Made by a program: the position numbers and the translations under genes
In this document: positions 1-6,802 of the stretch, piece by piece
How the letters are laid out: each line of letters opens with the position of its first letter
How positions within the stretch are numbered: position 1 is the stretch's first letter
Notes under the pieces: generated by a model
What the model was told of the DNA's origin: nothing
Database searches by the model: none
Seen by the model: the letters and a program-made list of their open reading frames with translations, nothing else
NCBI GenBank assembly: GCA_020724025.1
Contig: DYHU01000099.1
Span: 1 to 11,864, forward strand
DNA: 11,864 nucleotides
Direction of reading: 5' to 3'
Source of the DNA: Syntrophorhabdus sp.
Lineage (GTDB): Bacteria > Desulfobacterota > BSN033 > UBA1163

Positions 1-238
1 TCAGAAAAGAGGACAAACGGGAGCTCTGCAGAGCAAGGGTAAGATGGAAGAGGGTCGATTAAATAGAGTCTGTTCCGTCATGCCGGACCTGAGGAGCCTG
101 CCCCGTACTTGATACGGGGGCATCCAGACGAAATTCGGGAACCATCTCAAAGACTGGATCCCGGTTTCCACCGGGCCCCCTGGATTCCAGCTGGAGTTTA
201 CCCCGTACTTGATACGGGGCCGGAATGACAACCTTGAG
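1..238. other. Non-coding left flank after the acyl-CoA synthetase gene
   Basis: This stretch follows the stop codon of the acyl-CoA synthetase (TAA, complement of 239-241). I see no credible gene in it. A 76-codon open frame on the minus strand runs mostly through the palindromic repeat at 77-229, so I take it as spurious. Positions 1-76 contain a perfect 12-bp palindrome (GCTCTGCAGAGC, 23-34) and nothing else I can name. There is no hairpin followed by a T-run that would make an obvious intrinsic terminator for the leftward operon. The hairpins of the repeat could still slow polymerase or protect the 3' end of the transcript. Confidence 0.6.
77..229. repeat. Dispersed palindromic intergenic repeat (REP/MITE-like), about 150 bp
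   Basis: The element is bounded by imperfect inverted ends: GTCATGCCGG at 77-86 and CCGGAATGAC at 220-229 (one mismatch after reverse complementing). It contains two identical copies of the hairpin CCCCGTACTTGATACGGGG (7-bp stems, 5-nt loop) at 101-119 and 201-219. A third hairpin, CCCGGTTTCCACCGGG, lies at 160-175. The phrases around it (GGATCCCGG, TGGATTCCAGCTGG) are the kind seen in high-copy intergenic palindromic repeats of many environmental bacteria. No transposase is encoded, so if it is mobile it would be non-autonomous. Copy number cannot be judged from one window. Confidence 0.7.
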
Positions 239-1891
239 TTATTTTCTCTTTAGCCATCGTCTTCGCTCTTCCTCCCTTATTTCCCGCCTTAAAAGTTTGC
301 CCACTTTAGATTTAGGCAGCGTGTCCCTAAATTCTATGTAATCGGGGATTTTGTAAGGGGCAAGCTTTTCGCGGCACCACTTAATGAGTTCAGAAGTGCC
401 GACCCCTCGGGTGTTTTCCTTAAGGACCACGATGGCTTTAATCAGCTCTCCTACATCTTGATCCGGTACACCGATCACACAGGCCTCTTTTACTGCGTTA
501 AAGTCTTGTAATACTGCTTCGACCTCCGAACAAGAAACTCGATAGCCCTTATACTTGATAAGGTCTGCGCTTCTATCGACGTAGAAGAGTAAACCATCCT
601 CATCTTTTCGAACATAATCTTTAGTTAAGTTCCATATCCCGCCATCCATTTTCACAAAGTCTTCAGAGGTTTCTTCAGGCTTGTTCCAATAACTCCTTGT
701 TCCATATTCAGAAGTGACCGATAGCTCACCTACTTTATCGGCTGCCATTTCTTCCAATGTATTCGGGTCAACTATCTTAATTTGCTTTGAAGGGATAGGA
801 TGCCCAATACTACCCATCACGGGGAATCTGTCTAAAGGACTAAGAGTGACACAGCCCGTTTCTGTGGTACCATAAATCTGATATAATGGAATATGGAATG
901 TTTCGTGCCATCGTTTAAACACATCAGAGGGAAGGACATCACCGCCACACCAGCAATATTTCAGTGAACTTAAATCATAAGATCTCATCCTATCATTCCC
1001 CAGGATCATACGGTAGAGTGTAGGTACGCCCACAAACATGGTCACCTTATACATTTGTATAGCTTCCAATATGGCATCCACTTGAGGAACAGGCATTAAC
1101 ACAACGCTGATTCCTTTCCCCAATCCCCAACCCAGAATTGCCTCTTGTCCCATCATAGGAAAAAGAGGAATGACCATGAGGAGGACATCCTTCCCTCCTT
1201 CTGAAATATAGTCCTTTGTCAGATCTCTAAAGTCCTTTAGGGAGGAGAGCATTTTGGCGTGAGAACTTGGTACTCCCCTAGGAAATCCTGTTGTTCCACC
1301 GGTATAAAGAATGGAGGCAAGGTGTTCCTCAGGCTTTATGGTCACTTTGGATGGTTGGCTTGAATATCTTTTTATTAACTTGCTGAAAAAGTTTACCTCA
1401 CCGGTCTTTTTGACTACACCTCTTGGGACCCTATCAAATACTCTACCTATCGTTTGTTTCCACCACGGAAGTAAATCGACAAGGTTGGTAACAATGACCC
1501 TCTTTAAATTGGTTTTTTCGAATACCTCTTTGACATAACGGAAATTAGTATCTTGGCAAATAATCGTCTCAGCCCCTGAATCATTAATCAAGTATTCAAG
1601 CTCAAAAGGGGTGTAAATGGGGGAAACAGGCACTGGGATTGCACCGATCTCCTGAATTCCAAAATAAGCAATCAATAACTGAGGAGAATTGGCAATATAA
1701 ATCATGACCTTATCATTAATTCCTACACCTAATTCAGATAAAGCAGCGGCAAATCTTCGGACCAGATCTCTTAATTTAGAATAAGAGAACTTTTCCCCCA
1801 GGTAAATGATCGCCGGCTTGTGAGGATATTTCTCACAAATACTTTCAATAACCCCAAATATACTTTTATCGTCTCTCGAGGTGACTGTCAT
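239..1891 (-). CDS. Acyl-CoA synthetase (AMP-forming), long/medium-chain fatty acid-CoA ligase type
   Basis: This 550-residue ANL-superfamily ligase would activate a carboxylic acid with ATP to an acyl-adenylate and then to an acyl-CoA thioester, in the cytoplasm. Visible landmarks are the phosphate loop YTGGTTGFPRG (about residues 196-206), the adenine-binding YGTTE (340-344), the ribose-binding Asp in LTKD (D425), the hinge region DRSADLIKYKGYRVSCSEVE (439-458), and the C-terminal catalytic lysine in PKSKVGK (K532). The length is normal for FadD-like enzymes. Two motif variants are visible: Arg replaces the usual Lys of the phosphate loop, and TKD replaces the common TGD. The ATG at 1891 is preceded only by a weak GAG purine match. 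The gene is separated from livF by a 154-bp hairpin-bearing gap, so it may be expressed at a different level from the transporter. The substrate is not determinable. It could serve fatty, dicarboxylic or aromatic acids imported by the neighbouring system. Confidence 0.9.
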   Translation of the reverse strand: MTVTSRDDKSIFGVIESICEKYPHKPAIIYLGEKFSYSKLRDLVRRFAAALSELGVGINDKVMIYIANSPQLLIAYFGIQEIGAIPVPVSPIYTPFELEYLINDSGAETIICQDTNFRYVKEVFEKTNLKRVIVTNLVDLLPWWKQTIGRVFDRVPRGVVKKTGEVNFFSKLIKRYSSQPSKVTIKPEEHLASILYTGGTTGFPRGVPSSHAKMLSSLKDFRDLTKDYISEGGKDVLLMVIPLFPMMGQEAILGWGLGKGISVVLMPVPQVDAILEAIQMYKVTMFVGVPTLYRMILGNDRMRSYDLSSLKYCWCGGDVLPSDVFKRWHETFHIPLYQIYGTTETGCVTLSPLDRFPVMGSIGHPIPSKQIKIVDPNTLEEMAADKVGELSVTSEYGTRSYWNKPEETSEDFVKMDGGIWNLTKDYVRKDEDGLLFYVDRSADLIKYKGYRVSCSEVEAVLQDFNAVKEACVIGVPDQDVGELIKAIVVLKENTRGVGTSELIKWCREKLAPYKIPDYIEFRDTLPKSKVGKLLRREIREEERRRWLKRK

Positions 1892-1923
1892 AAAACACTC
1901 AATTAGTTAAAAATAAGTTTCAA

Positions 1924-1971
1924 ATCCCCCCTTCCCCCCCCTTTGCTAAAGGGGGGGGAAATTGGGGGTAT
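1924..1971. repeat. C/G-rich inverted repeat with a perfect 13-bp hairpin stem
   Basis: The arms TTCCCCCCCCTTT (1932-1944) and AAAGGGGGGGGAA (1948-1960) are perfectly complementary around a 3-nt loop. An outer, weaker pairing is formed by the C-run at 1926-1931 and the G-run at 1964-1968. This pattern (C-run, TT, C-run, TTT, loop, then its mirror) resembles a common dispersed intergenic repeat of environmental bacterial genomes. In the leftward transcript it would form a very stable stem between livF and the acyl-CoA synthetase, where it could protect the upstream mRNA from 3' exonucleases or cause partial termination. No T-run follows. Confidence 0.65.
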
Positions 1972-1988
1972 CCATTTTCATTGTTCGC

Positions 1989-2010
1989 GGGTGACGCTCC
2001 GTCATGACCC
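1989..2010 (-). repeat. Bulged hairpin downstream of livF
   Basis: On the minus strand the transcript reads GGGT-CAU-GACG-GAG-CGUC-ACCC. This forms an 8-bp stem with a 3-nt bulge and a 3-nt loop, starting 35 nt after the livF stop. It lies just before the larger C/G hairpin at 1932-1960. It could be part of the same composite repeat or an mRNA-stabilising element. No U-run follows, so I do not call it a terminator. Confidence 0.4.
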
Positions 2011-2045
2011 ATTTCTCTAAAATTTTTAAGATTGCTTGTATCAAA

Positions 2046-2792
2046 TTAAGCCCCAAGGTAAGCTGCCTTTACGTGTGGGTTATCCGTGAGTTCTTTGGCT
2101 GTTCCAGCCATGACGATTGTCCCTTTTTCCATGACGTAGCCGTAATCTATTATTGGGAAGATAGGTTGAGCATATTGCTCCGTGATTAATATCGTAATTC
2201 CAGTTTTCTCATTGATCTCTTTAACCGCTTGAACCAGTCTTGATTGGATCGCTGGACTGAGTCCCATTAGAGGCTCGTCCAGCAGCAATAACTTTGGCTG
2301 GGCCATTAATGCTCTGCCAATGGCAAGCATTTGCTGTTCCCCGCCACTCAAGAAACCACCCTCTCTATTTTTTAGATCTTTTAAGGCTGGGAAAAGGCTG
2401 AACACATATTCAAGAGTTTTTTTTGCCTCTTGGCGTGTTGCGAGATAGCCTCCTATTTTTAGATTTTCAAGAGCGCTACTTTCAGGAAAAATTCGGCGTC
2501 TTTCCGGACATAGAACAATTCTCCTCCGGGTTCTTTCGCTCGCCTTAATATGGATGGTGTCTTCCCCTCTGAATTGGATCTCACCAAGTATCGTTATTCT
2601 TTCCCCACCCATCATCATCTCAGTTTTTTTCATATCCAGGATGATGCCTGAAATCGTAAACATCAATGTTGACTTCCCTGCACCGTTAGGTCCAAAAACC
2701 CCGGTGATTTCGCCTTCTTGGCATGTGAAGGTGACATTATTGAGCGCTAAAGCATTCTCATAAAAGACCATAAGGTTTTTGATGTCAAGCAT
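2046..2792 (-). CDS. livF: Branched-chain amino acid type ABC transporter ATP-binding protein LivF
   Basis: This 248-residue cytoplasmic ATPase subunit would power the Liv/HAAT importer together with LivG. Visible motifs are Walker A GPNGAGKS (34-41), the LivF-typical CPERRRIFPESSALENL (95-111), signature LSGGEQQ (148-154), Walker B LLLLDEP (168-174), and ITEQ (203-206) where LivF proteins usually have VEQ rather than a switch histidine. It ends in the family-typical AYLGA. It is about 10 residues longer than E. coli LivF (237). The extra length appears to be an insertion at about residues 53-70 (DMKKTEMMMGGERITILGEI), where ordinary members have a short loop. The gene starts 4 nt after the livG stop with a GGGGGT purine run upstream. 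Confidence 0.94.
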   Translation of the reverse strand: MLDIKNLMVFYENALALNNVTFTCQEGEITGVFGPNGAGKSTLMFTISGIILDMKKTEMMMGGERITILGEIQFRGEDTIHIKASERTRRRIVLCPERRRIFPESSALENLKIGGYLATRQEAKKTLEYVFSLFPALKDLKNREGGFLSGGEQQMLAIGRALMAQPKLLLLDEPLMGLSPAIQSRLVQAVKEINEKTGITILITEQYAQPIFPIIDYGYVMEKGTIVMAGTAKELTDNPHVKAAYLGA

Positions 2793-2796
2793 TATT

Positions 2797-3546
2797 CTAT
2801 GTTACCCCCAGGTAAGCTTGCTTAACAATTTCGCTCTTAATAATCTTGTCCGGGACATCCTCCGCAATCTTCTCTCCGAAATTCATCACCATCACCCGAT
2901 GAGCCAATTGAAAAAGCTCTCTTACCCTATGTTCTACCATGACAATGGTCATACCATTCATCTGGAGTTTTTCCACGATAGGAATGATTGATAAAATCTC
3001 GCTGACACTCAACCCCGAGAAAAGCTCATCCATGATAATGACATGAGGTCTGAGAGCAAGGCATCTTGCTAACTCAAGGCGTTTTAGATAGCCTTCAGGG
3101 AAGGTAGAGGCATGTTTATAGGGAACATGGGCATCCCGCTCGAAACCAATTTCCTCTAAAATGTCCAAAGCGACTGTATCCCGATCTCCCAGCTTTCCTC
3201 CAATCGTGCGCTTAATCCTTGAGGAATATAACGGGACCACTAAGTTTTTCATGGCGGATAAGGAGTGATAGGGTCTGGGTATCTGGAAGGTACGGACAAT
3301 CCCAAGGCCAGCAATTTTATAAGGGGGTAATCCGATAATTTTTTCACCTTCCGCAAAAATCATACCCGAGTCTGCTTTGACAAAACCAGTAATAAGGTTG
3401 ACCAATGTGGTTTTCCCCGATCCATTGGGACCAATAATCCCAAGGATTTCGCCTTTGAATAAGTCAAAACTTAGACGATTTATTGCTTTCAACCCACCAA
3501 ATGATTTGCTAACACCTTGCACTTGGAGAATAACGTTTTTATTCAT
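2797..3546 (-). CDS. livG: Branched-chain amino acid type ABC transporter ATP-binding protein LivG
   Basis: This is the second ATPase of the importer. I place the start at the ATG whose first base is 3546, because it overlaps the livM stop as ATGA, a classic translational-coupling junction. A TTG four codons upstream (3558) is also in frame. From the ATG the protein has 249 residues: Walker A GPNGSGKTT (39-47), Q-loop RTFQIPRPY (Q88), Walker B IIMDELFSGLS (170-180) and switch histidine VEHRV (H206). The ABC signature is divergent: STFPEGYLKRLELAR (147-161) replaces LSYGQQ-type sequence, keeping only the glycine and the following RLELAR helix. Walker B has DEL instead of DEP. The C-terminal AYLGVT is typical of the family. 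Its identity as LivG rather than LivF follows from the conserved RTFQ and VEH motifs. Confidence 0.93.
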   Translation of the reverse strand: MNKNVILQVQGVSKSFGGLKAINRLSFDLFKGEILGIIGPNGSGKTTLVNLITGFVKADSGMIFAEGEKIIGLPPYKIAGLGIVRTFQIPRPYHSLSAMKNLVVPLYSSRIKRTIGGKLGDRDTVALDILEEIGFERDAHVPYKHASTFPEGYLKRLELARCLALRPHVIIMDELFSGLSVSEILSIIPIVEKLQMNGMTIVMVEHRVRELFQLAHRVMVMNFGEKIAEDVPDKIIKSEIVKQAYLGVT

Positions 3547-4556
3547 ATTTCTATCCAACGTTCAAACTGATGATATTTTCTCTGTAAATAGGGCAACAAA
3601 CCTCCCGTGTTAAGGATCACAAGCCCTGCTAATATAAGACTATAAAAGACTACCCTGAGTGGCCCAAATTCTCGAAGCATTTCTGAAAACAGGGTCAGGA
3701 TGAAAGCTCCTATGACAGGGCCCACTAAAGTTCCAACCCCGCCGACCACCGTTGCGGCGATGGGAAATATGGAGAAGTCCAAAGCAAATAAGGAGATACC
3801 GACCCAGCCATAAAGATGACTCATGTAGGCTCCTGCGAAACAACCTATTGCGGAGCCTAAAAATACGGCTTTCGTTTTGCACCAGGTGATATTGATATTG
3901 GAAGCCTTAACCGCCTGGTCATTATCTTTTATTGCACGCAGGACTATACCGAAATCTTCATTCACCAGCCTTTTCAGACCGAAAGTGAGGATAAGGATCA
4001 TTGGTAAAACTAAATAAAGTTCAACCCATATATTGGGGAAAGAGGCAAGTCCAGGGATACCATCGGTGCCACCAAAAATATTCAAAGCTTGAATCACTCT
4101 CGCAAATAGCAGTGGGTACATCAGACTTACAATGGCAAAATAAATGCCCCGCATTGGCAAACAGGGAAGTAAAAATAGCGTACAAATAACTGCTCCACCT
4201 ATTGTGGCTATAGGAATGGTGATCACCAGAGGAAGCCCAAATGCTGAATTGAGAAGCCCAGAGATATAGCCGCCCACTCCTGTGAAGAAAGCTCCCCCCA
4301 AACAGACGATCCCGACGAAATGGGCAAGGAAATCAAAGCTTAAGGCCAAGAAAGCGAAGACACAGGCAATAATGATAATCTTTTGCCAGGCCATCGATGT
4401 CACAGCGATAGGAATGATCAGCAGTCCTAAGACAAAAGCAGCCGTTGGGAAGGCCGTATAGGCTATTCCCCGCCATGAAGAAATAGCATAGATGCCTTCC
4501 GTTCGTATTTTTATGCCTCGGTCTAATCTCTCCTTGCGCCTAATTTTCTTATCCAA
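3543..4556 (-). CDS. livM: Branched-chain amino acid type ABC transporter permease LivM
   Basis: This 337-residue inner-membrane permease would pair with LivH to form the translocation channel. It has multiple hydrophobic segments from about residue 36 onward and a basic N-terminal cytoplasmic extension (RRKERLDRG and following). It also has the LivM hallmarks TDGIPGL (164-170), the coupling-helix motif LRAIKDNDQAVKASNIN (206-222) and VVGGVGTLVGPVIGA (270-284). The start is a TTG. No ATG or GTG occurs in frame before the first membrane segment, and a good Shine-Dalgarno (minus-strand AGGAGAGGG, 4564-4572) sits 7 nt upstream, so I accept TTG. It begins 2 nt after the livH stop and overlaps livG by 4 nt. 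Confidence 0.92.
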   Translation of the reverse strand: MDKKIRRKERLDRGIKIRTEGIYAISSWRGIAYTAFPTAAFVLGLLIIPIAVTSMAWQKIIIIACVFAFLALSFDFLAHFVGIVCLGGAFFTGVGGYISGLLNSAFGLPLVITIPIATIGGAVICTLFLLPCLPMRGIYFAIVSLMYPLLFARVIQALNIFGGTDGIPGLASFPNIWVELYLVLPMILILTFGLKRLVNEDFGIVLRAIKDNDQAVKASNINITWCKTKAVFLGSAIGCFAGAYMSHLYGWVGISLFALDFSIFPIAATVVGGVGTLVGPVIGAFILTLFSEMLREFGPLRVVFYSLILAGLVILNTGGLLPYLQRKYHQFERWIEI

Positions 4557-4558
4557 TC

Positions 4559-5425
4559 CTAAACCCTCTCCTCAAGTTCTTTTTGTTTCCCGAGAAGCCC
4601 TGAAGGCTTGAATATCAGTGTAAGAATAATGAAAAGCAAAACCACCACCATTTGCCAGTGAGGTCCTATAAAAGCTGTAGCCAGTATTTGAGAAAAGCCT
4701 AACAGAAAAGCACCTGCGAGTACACCCATCCAACTGCCGAGTCCTCCGATAATACACACGGCGATTGCATCGATCAGAACCGTGTATCCTGTTTCTACAG
4801 TGATGTTTCCCAGGGGAAGGATAACGACAGCAGCGACTCCCGCTAAGGCTGACCCCATGGCTATTGCAATCACTGCTGTTCGGTCCGGTTCTATCCCGGA
4901 CATCATACTGGCATGCTTATCCTGAGCGATCGCCCTGAGAGATAAGCCTACTTTCGTATGGTGAGTAAACAGCCAGAGGGATAACATCATTGCCAAACCA
5001 ACGCCTATGATGATGAGTCGCTGCCAATCGATCATGACTCCAGCGATACTTACAGAGCCAGTGACAAAAGGGGGAAGCATATAAGCCTCACTGATAAACC
5101 CCCTCCAGCGGAATATCTCCATAATAGCGATGCCAATGGCTAAAGAAGCAATAATCTCCGATGCCGGCATGCCTTTTACCCGGATCAGGAAGAAGCGATA
5201 TATTGCACCCCCAATGATGGATACAATAATGATAGAAAGGAAGATGGACCCTATATAGTTTATTCCCAGCCGGTTCAGGAAGAGCCAAGTGGCAAATCCT
5301 ACCAAGATATACAGGGCGCCATGAGCGAAATTAGCCAATCGGCTGACACCGTACACCAATGCAAAACCACTGGCGATTAAGGCCAAAATGACACTGTTTA
5401 CAAGCCCGAAAATGAAAATATTCAT
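4559..5425 (-). CDS. livH: Branched-chain amino acid type ABC transporter permease LivH
   Basis: This 288-residue integral membrane permease is the partner of LivM. It starts with the family-typical hydrophobic segment (LVNSVILALIASGFALVYGV, 8-27) followed by SRLANFAHGALYILVGF. Later it carries the coupling-helix motif LSLRAIAQDKHASMMSGI (161-178) and IIGGLGSWMGVLAGAFLLGF (225-244), then a charged C-terminal tail. The length matches LivH-type proteins (about 290). Its ATG lies 6 nt after the stop codon of the binding-protein gene, with a GAGG ribosome-binding site inside the end of that gene. This implies tight co-translation. Confidence 0.94.
   Translation of the reverse strand: MNIFIFGLVNSVILALIASGFALVYGVSRLANFAHGALYILVGFATWLFLNRLGINYIGSIFLSIIIVSIIGGAIYRFFLIRVKGMPASEIIASLAIGIAIMEIFRWRGFISEAYMLPPFVTGSVSIAGVMIDWQRLIIIGVGLAMMLSLWLFTHHTKVGLSLRAIAQDKHASMMSGIEPDRTAVIAIAMGSALAGVAAVVILPLGNITVETGYTVLIDAIAVCIIGGLGSWMGVLAGAFLLGFSQILATAFIGPHWQMVVVLLFIILTLIFKPSGLLGKQKELEERV
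4564..4572 (-). promoter_or_regulatory. Shine-Dalgarno site deciding the TTG start of livM
   Basis: On the minus strand this reads AGGAGAGGG, located inside the last codons of livH and 7 nt before the TTG at 4556. It supports the non-ATG start of livM, since no other initiation codon occurs in the hydrophilic N-terminal segment. Confidence 0.6.
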
Positions 5426-5431
5426 CTCGCC

Positions 5432-6715
5432 TCACTTCATCCAGGGCGGCATCTCTAAACTTTTAGTAGCTATTTTATCTGGGAAGACAATCGTTCTCTT
5501 GCCATCTATCCATTGGGCCCACATGCCTACGGCAGTCTCTTTGGGGTCACCGTTCTCAATAATTTGGTGACTCTTAGGATCAAACTTAACTCTACCGTAA
5601 GTTCCCATCATATCAGTTTTTTCTAAGGCCGGGATGATGGAGTCGGTTTCGAGGCTCTTCGCCCGTTCGATGGCATCCTTTAGAATGTAAACCACTGTAT
5701 AACTGGTAGATGTCCATTCGGACCTAGGTTCCATCCCATACTTTTTCTTATGGCTGGAAACGAAGGCTTCGCTCATGGGAATGGTCTTGGTCGCCACCGA
5801 ACCTGCCTTTGCATAGAGAACGACTGAATAAGCCACTTTACCATCGGTAGCCTTCCAAGTCCCTTCATCCTGAAGAGCATGGATATAGCCAATAGGTATC
5901 GCCGGCACCTTCATATCGTACCATTGCTTCATCAAAATGGAGACCTCAGGCATATCGAACCAAGGTATTAAATACTGTGCCTTTCCGTCCTTGGCCTTGG
6001 ATAGTCCAACAGAAAAGTCGGTCGTTCCGGTTGGATATATCTCATAGCCGATGATGTTCCACCCTTTCTTTTCAAGTCCTTCTTTCAAGGCGGTACCCGC
6101 TGCTCGAGCATGGGCGACATCCTGGACCATAATGAAGGCTTTATCAAATCCTCTTTTAGCCTTGATCGACTCAAAGGTTCCGATTGCCCCTTCTATCATC
6201 GGGACGACGCTCCCCGTTGTTCTAAAGCAATATTTGTACTTATCGTAATTATCAGCTATCCGCTTGTGGTAGGCAGGGCTTAAAACCCCTGCGGAGAGTA
6301 TGGACACGGTCTTATGCTTAGACAATATGTCCATCGCTGCCAAAGCACCCTCCGACCGAATAGGACCCCCTACAATAAAATTTGCCTTCTTCTCTATAAT
6401 TAATCTCTCTACTGCCAGAAGTGCCTCAGCGACAGGGACACCTGGCTCAAGGTCTCGGGTATCCATGATTTCAATCTTCAAAGGGTGCATCTTCCCCGCC
6501 ACATTCACTCCACCTTTGGCATTAATTTCTTCCACAGCCAATGTGATTCCCCGTTCTGCGTCCACACCGTCTGGGTATCCTCGGGAAATCGGGACACCGA
6601 GTACGATGGGCTGGGCTACTGATATGTTAGTCGATAGAACACAAACAAAGGGTAGAATGGTTAATATGAGGAGTAAATTTATGCCGATATGACCTACCAA
6701 TGCCTTGTTTTTCAT
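5432..6715 (-). CDS. Liv-type (periplasmic-binding protein type 1) substrate-binding protein
   Basis: This 427-residue secreted protein would capture the ligand and deliver it to LivHM. It has a signal peptide: basic MKNK start, hydrophobic core at about 11-28, and a probable signal peptidase I site after SVA (about residue 34). C25 is not in a lipobox context, so a lipoprotein is unlikely. The mature part opens with IVLGVPISRGYPDGVDAERGI and AVEEINAKGGV, typical of the LivJ/LivK (Peripla_BP_6) fold. It is longer than E. coli LivK (369). Many relatives next to catabolic genes bind aromatic acids, amides or urea rather than leucine, so the ligand here is probably the substrate of the flanking CoA ligases (inference). 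Strong SD AAGGAGG stands 5 nt before the ATG. The gene heads the transporter block after a 122-bp gap. Confidence 0.92.
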   Translation of the reverse strand: MKNKALVGHIGINLLLILTILPFVCVLSTNISVAQPIVLGVPISRGYPDGVDAERGITLAVEEINAKGGVNVAGKMHPLKIEIMDTRDLEPGVPVAEALLAVERLIIEKKANFIVGGPIRSEGALAAMDILSKHKTVSILSAGVLSPAYHKRIADNYDKYKYCFRTTGSVVPMIEGAIGTFESIKAKRGFDKAFIMVQDVAHARAAGTALKEGLEKKGWNIIGYEIYPTGTTDFSVGLSKAKDGKAQYLIPWFDMPEVSILMKQWYDMKVPAIPIGYIHALQDEGTWKATDGKVAYSVVLYAKAGSVATKTIPMSEAFVSSHKKKYGMEPRSEWTSTSYTVVYILKDAIERAKSLETDSIIPALEKTDMMGTYGRVKFDPKSHQIIENGDPKETAVGMWAQWIDGKRTIVFPDKIATKSLEMPPWMK

Positions 6716-6720
6716 GGCCG

Positions 6721-6727
6721 CCTCCTT
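6721..6727 (-). promoter_or_regulatory. Strong Shine-Dalgarno of the binding-protein gene
   Basis: Minus-strand AAGGAGG with a 5-nt spacer to the ATG at 6715. It is one of the best-matching ribosome-binding sites in the window, consistent with binding proteins being made in excess over their permeases. Confidence 0.7.
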
Positions 6728-6741
6728 ATAAATTTTTTGCT

Positions 6742-6770
6742 ATGCTATGAAAATGCTTTTAAAAAATCAA
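6742..6770 (-). promoter_or_regulatory. Candidate sigma70-type promoter for the transporter genes
   Basis: On the minus strand TTGATT (complement of 6765-6770) and TAGCAT (complement of 6742-6747) are separated by exactly 17 nt. Each matches the -35 and -10 consensus at 4 of 6 positions, in an AT-rich stretch upstream of the binding-protein gene. Such a promoter would let the transporter be expressed independently of the upstream oxidoreductase genes. The match is weak and AT-rich DNA gives such pairs by chance. Confidence 0.25.
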
Positions 6771-6802
6771 CACTAATTTCCAGCAATGCGGTAAAGGGAA
6801 TC

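Larger units (their letters stand above)
1892..2045. other. 154-bp gap between livF and the acyl-CoA synthetase gene
   Basis: The gap contains two consecutive hairpins (1989-2010 and 1932-1960) and an AT-rich stretch just upstream of the synthetase start. No convincing promoter with both -10 and -35 boxes stands out. Neither hairpin is followed by a T-run on the minus strand, so neither is a standard intrinsic terminator. A 61-codon plus-strand frame here overlaps livF antisense and is not supported. Confidence 0.55.

Noticed and set aside
1..231. 76-codon minus-strand open frame at the left edge
   Set aside because: It runs mostly through the palindromic repeat element and has no protein-like features.
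1932..1960. Rho-independent terminator after livF
   Set aside because: The hairpin is strong but no T-run follows it on the transcribed (minus) strand, so the standard terminator criteria are not met.
6300..6692. 130-codon plus-strand open frame opposite the binding-protein gene
   Set aside because: It is antisense to the signal peptide and N-terminal domain of the binding protein. I read it as a shadow of that coding frame.
2046..6715. Urea-type (Urt) variant of the HAAT transporter
   Set aside because: No urease genes are nearby and the binding protein and permeases lack the length and extra domains typical of UrtA/UrtB. The context points to carboxylic acids instead.
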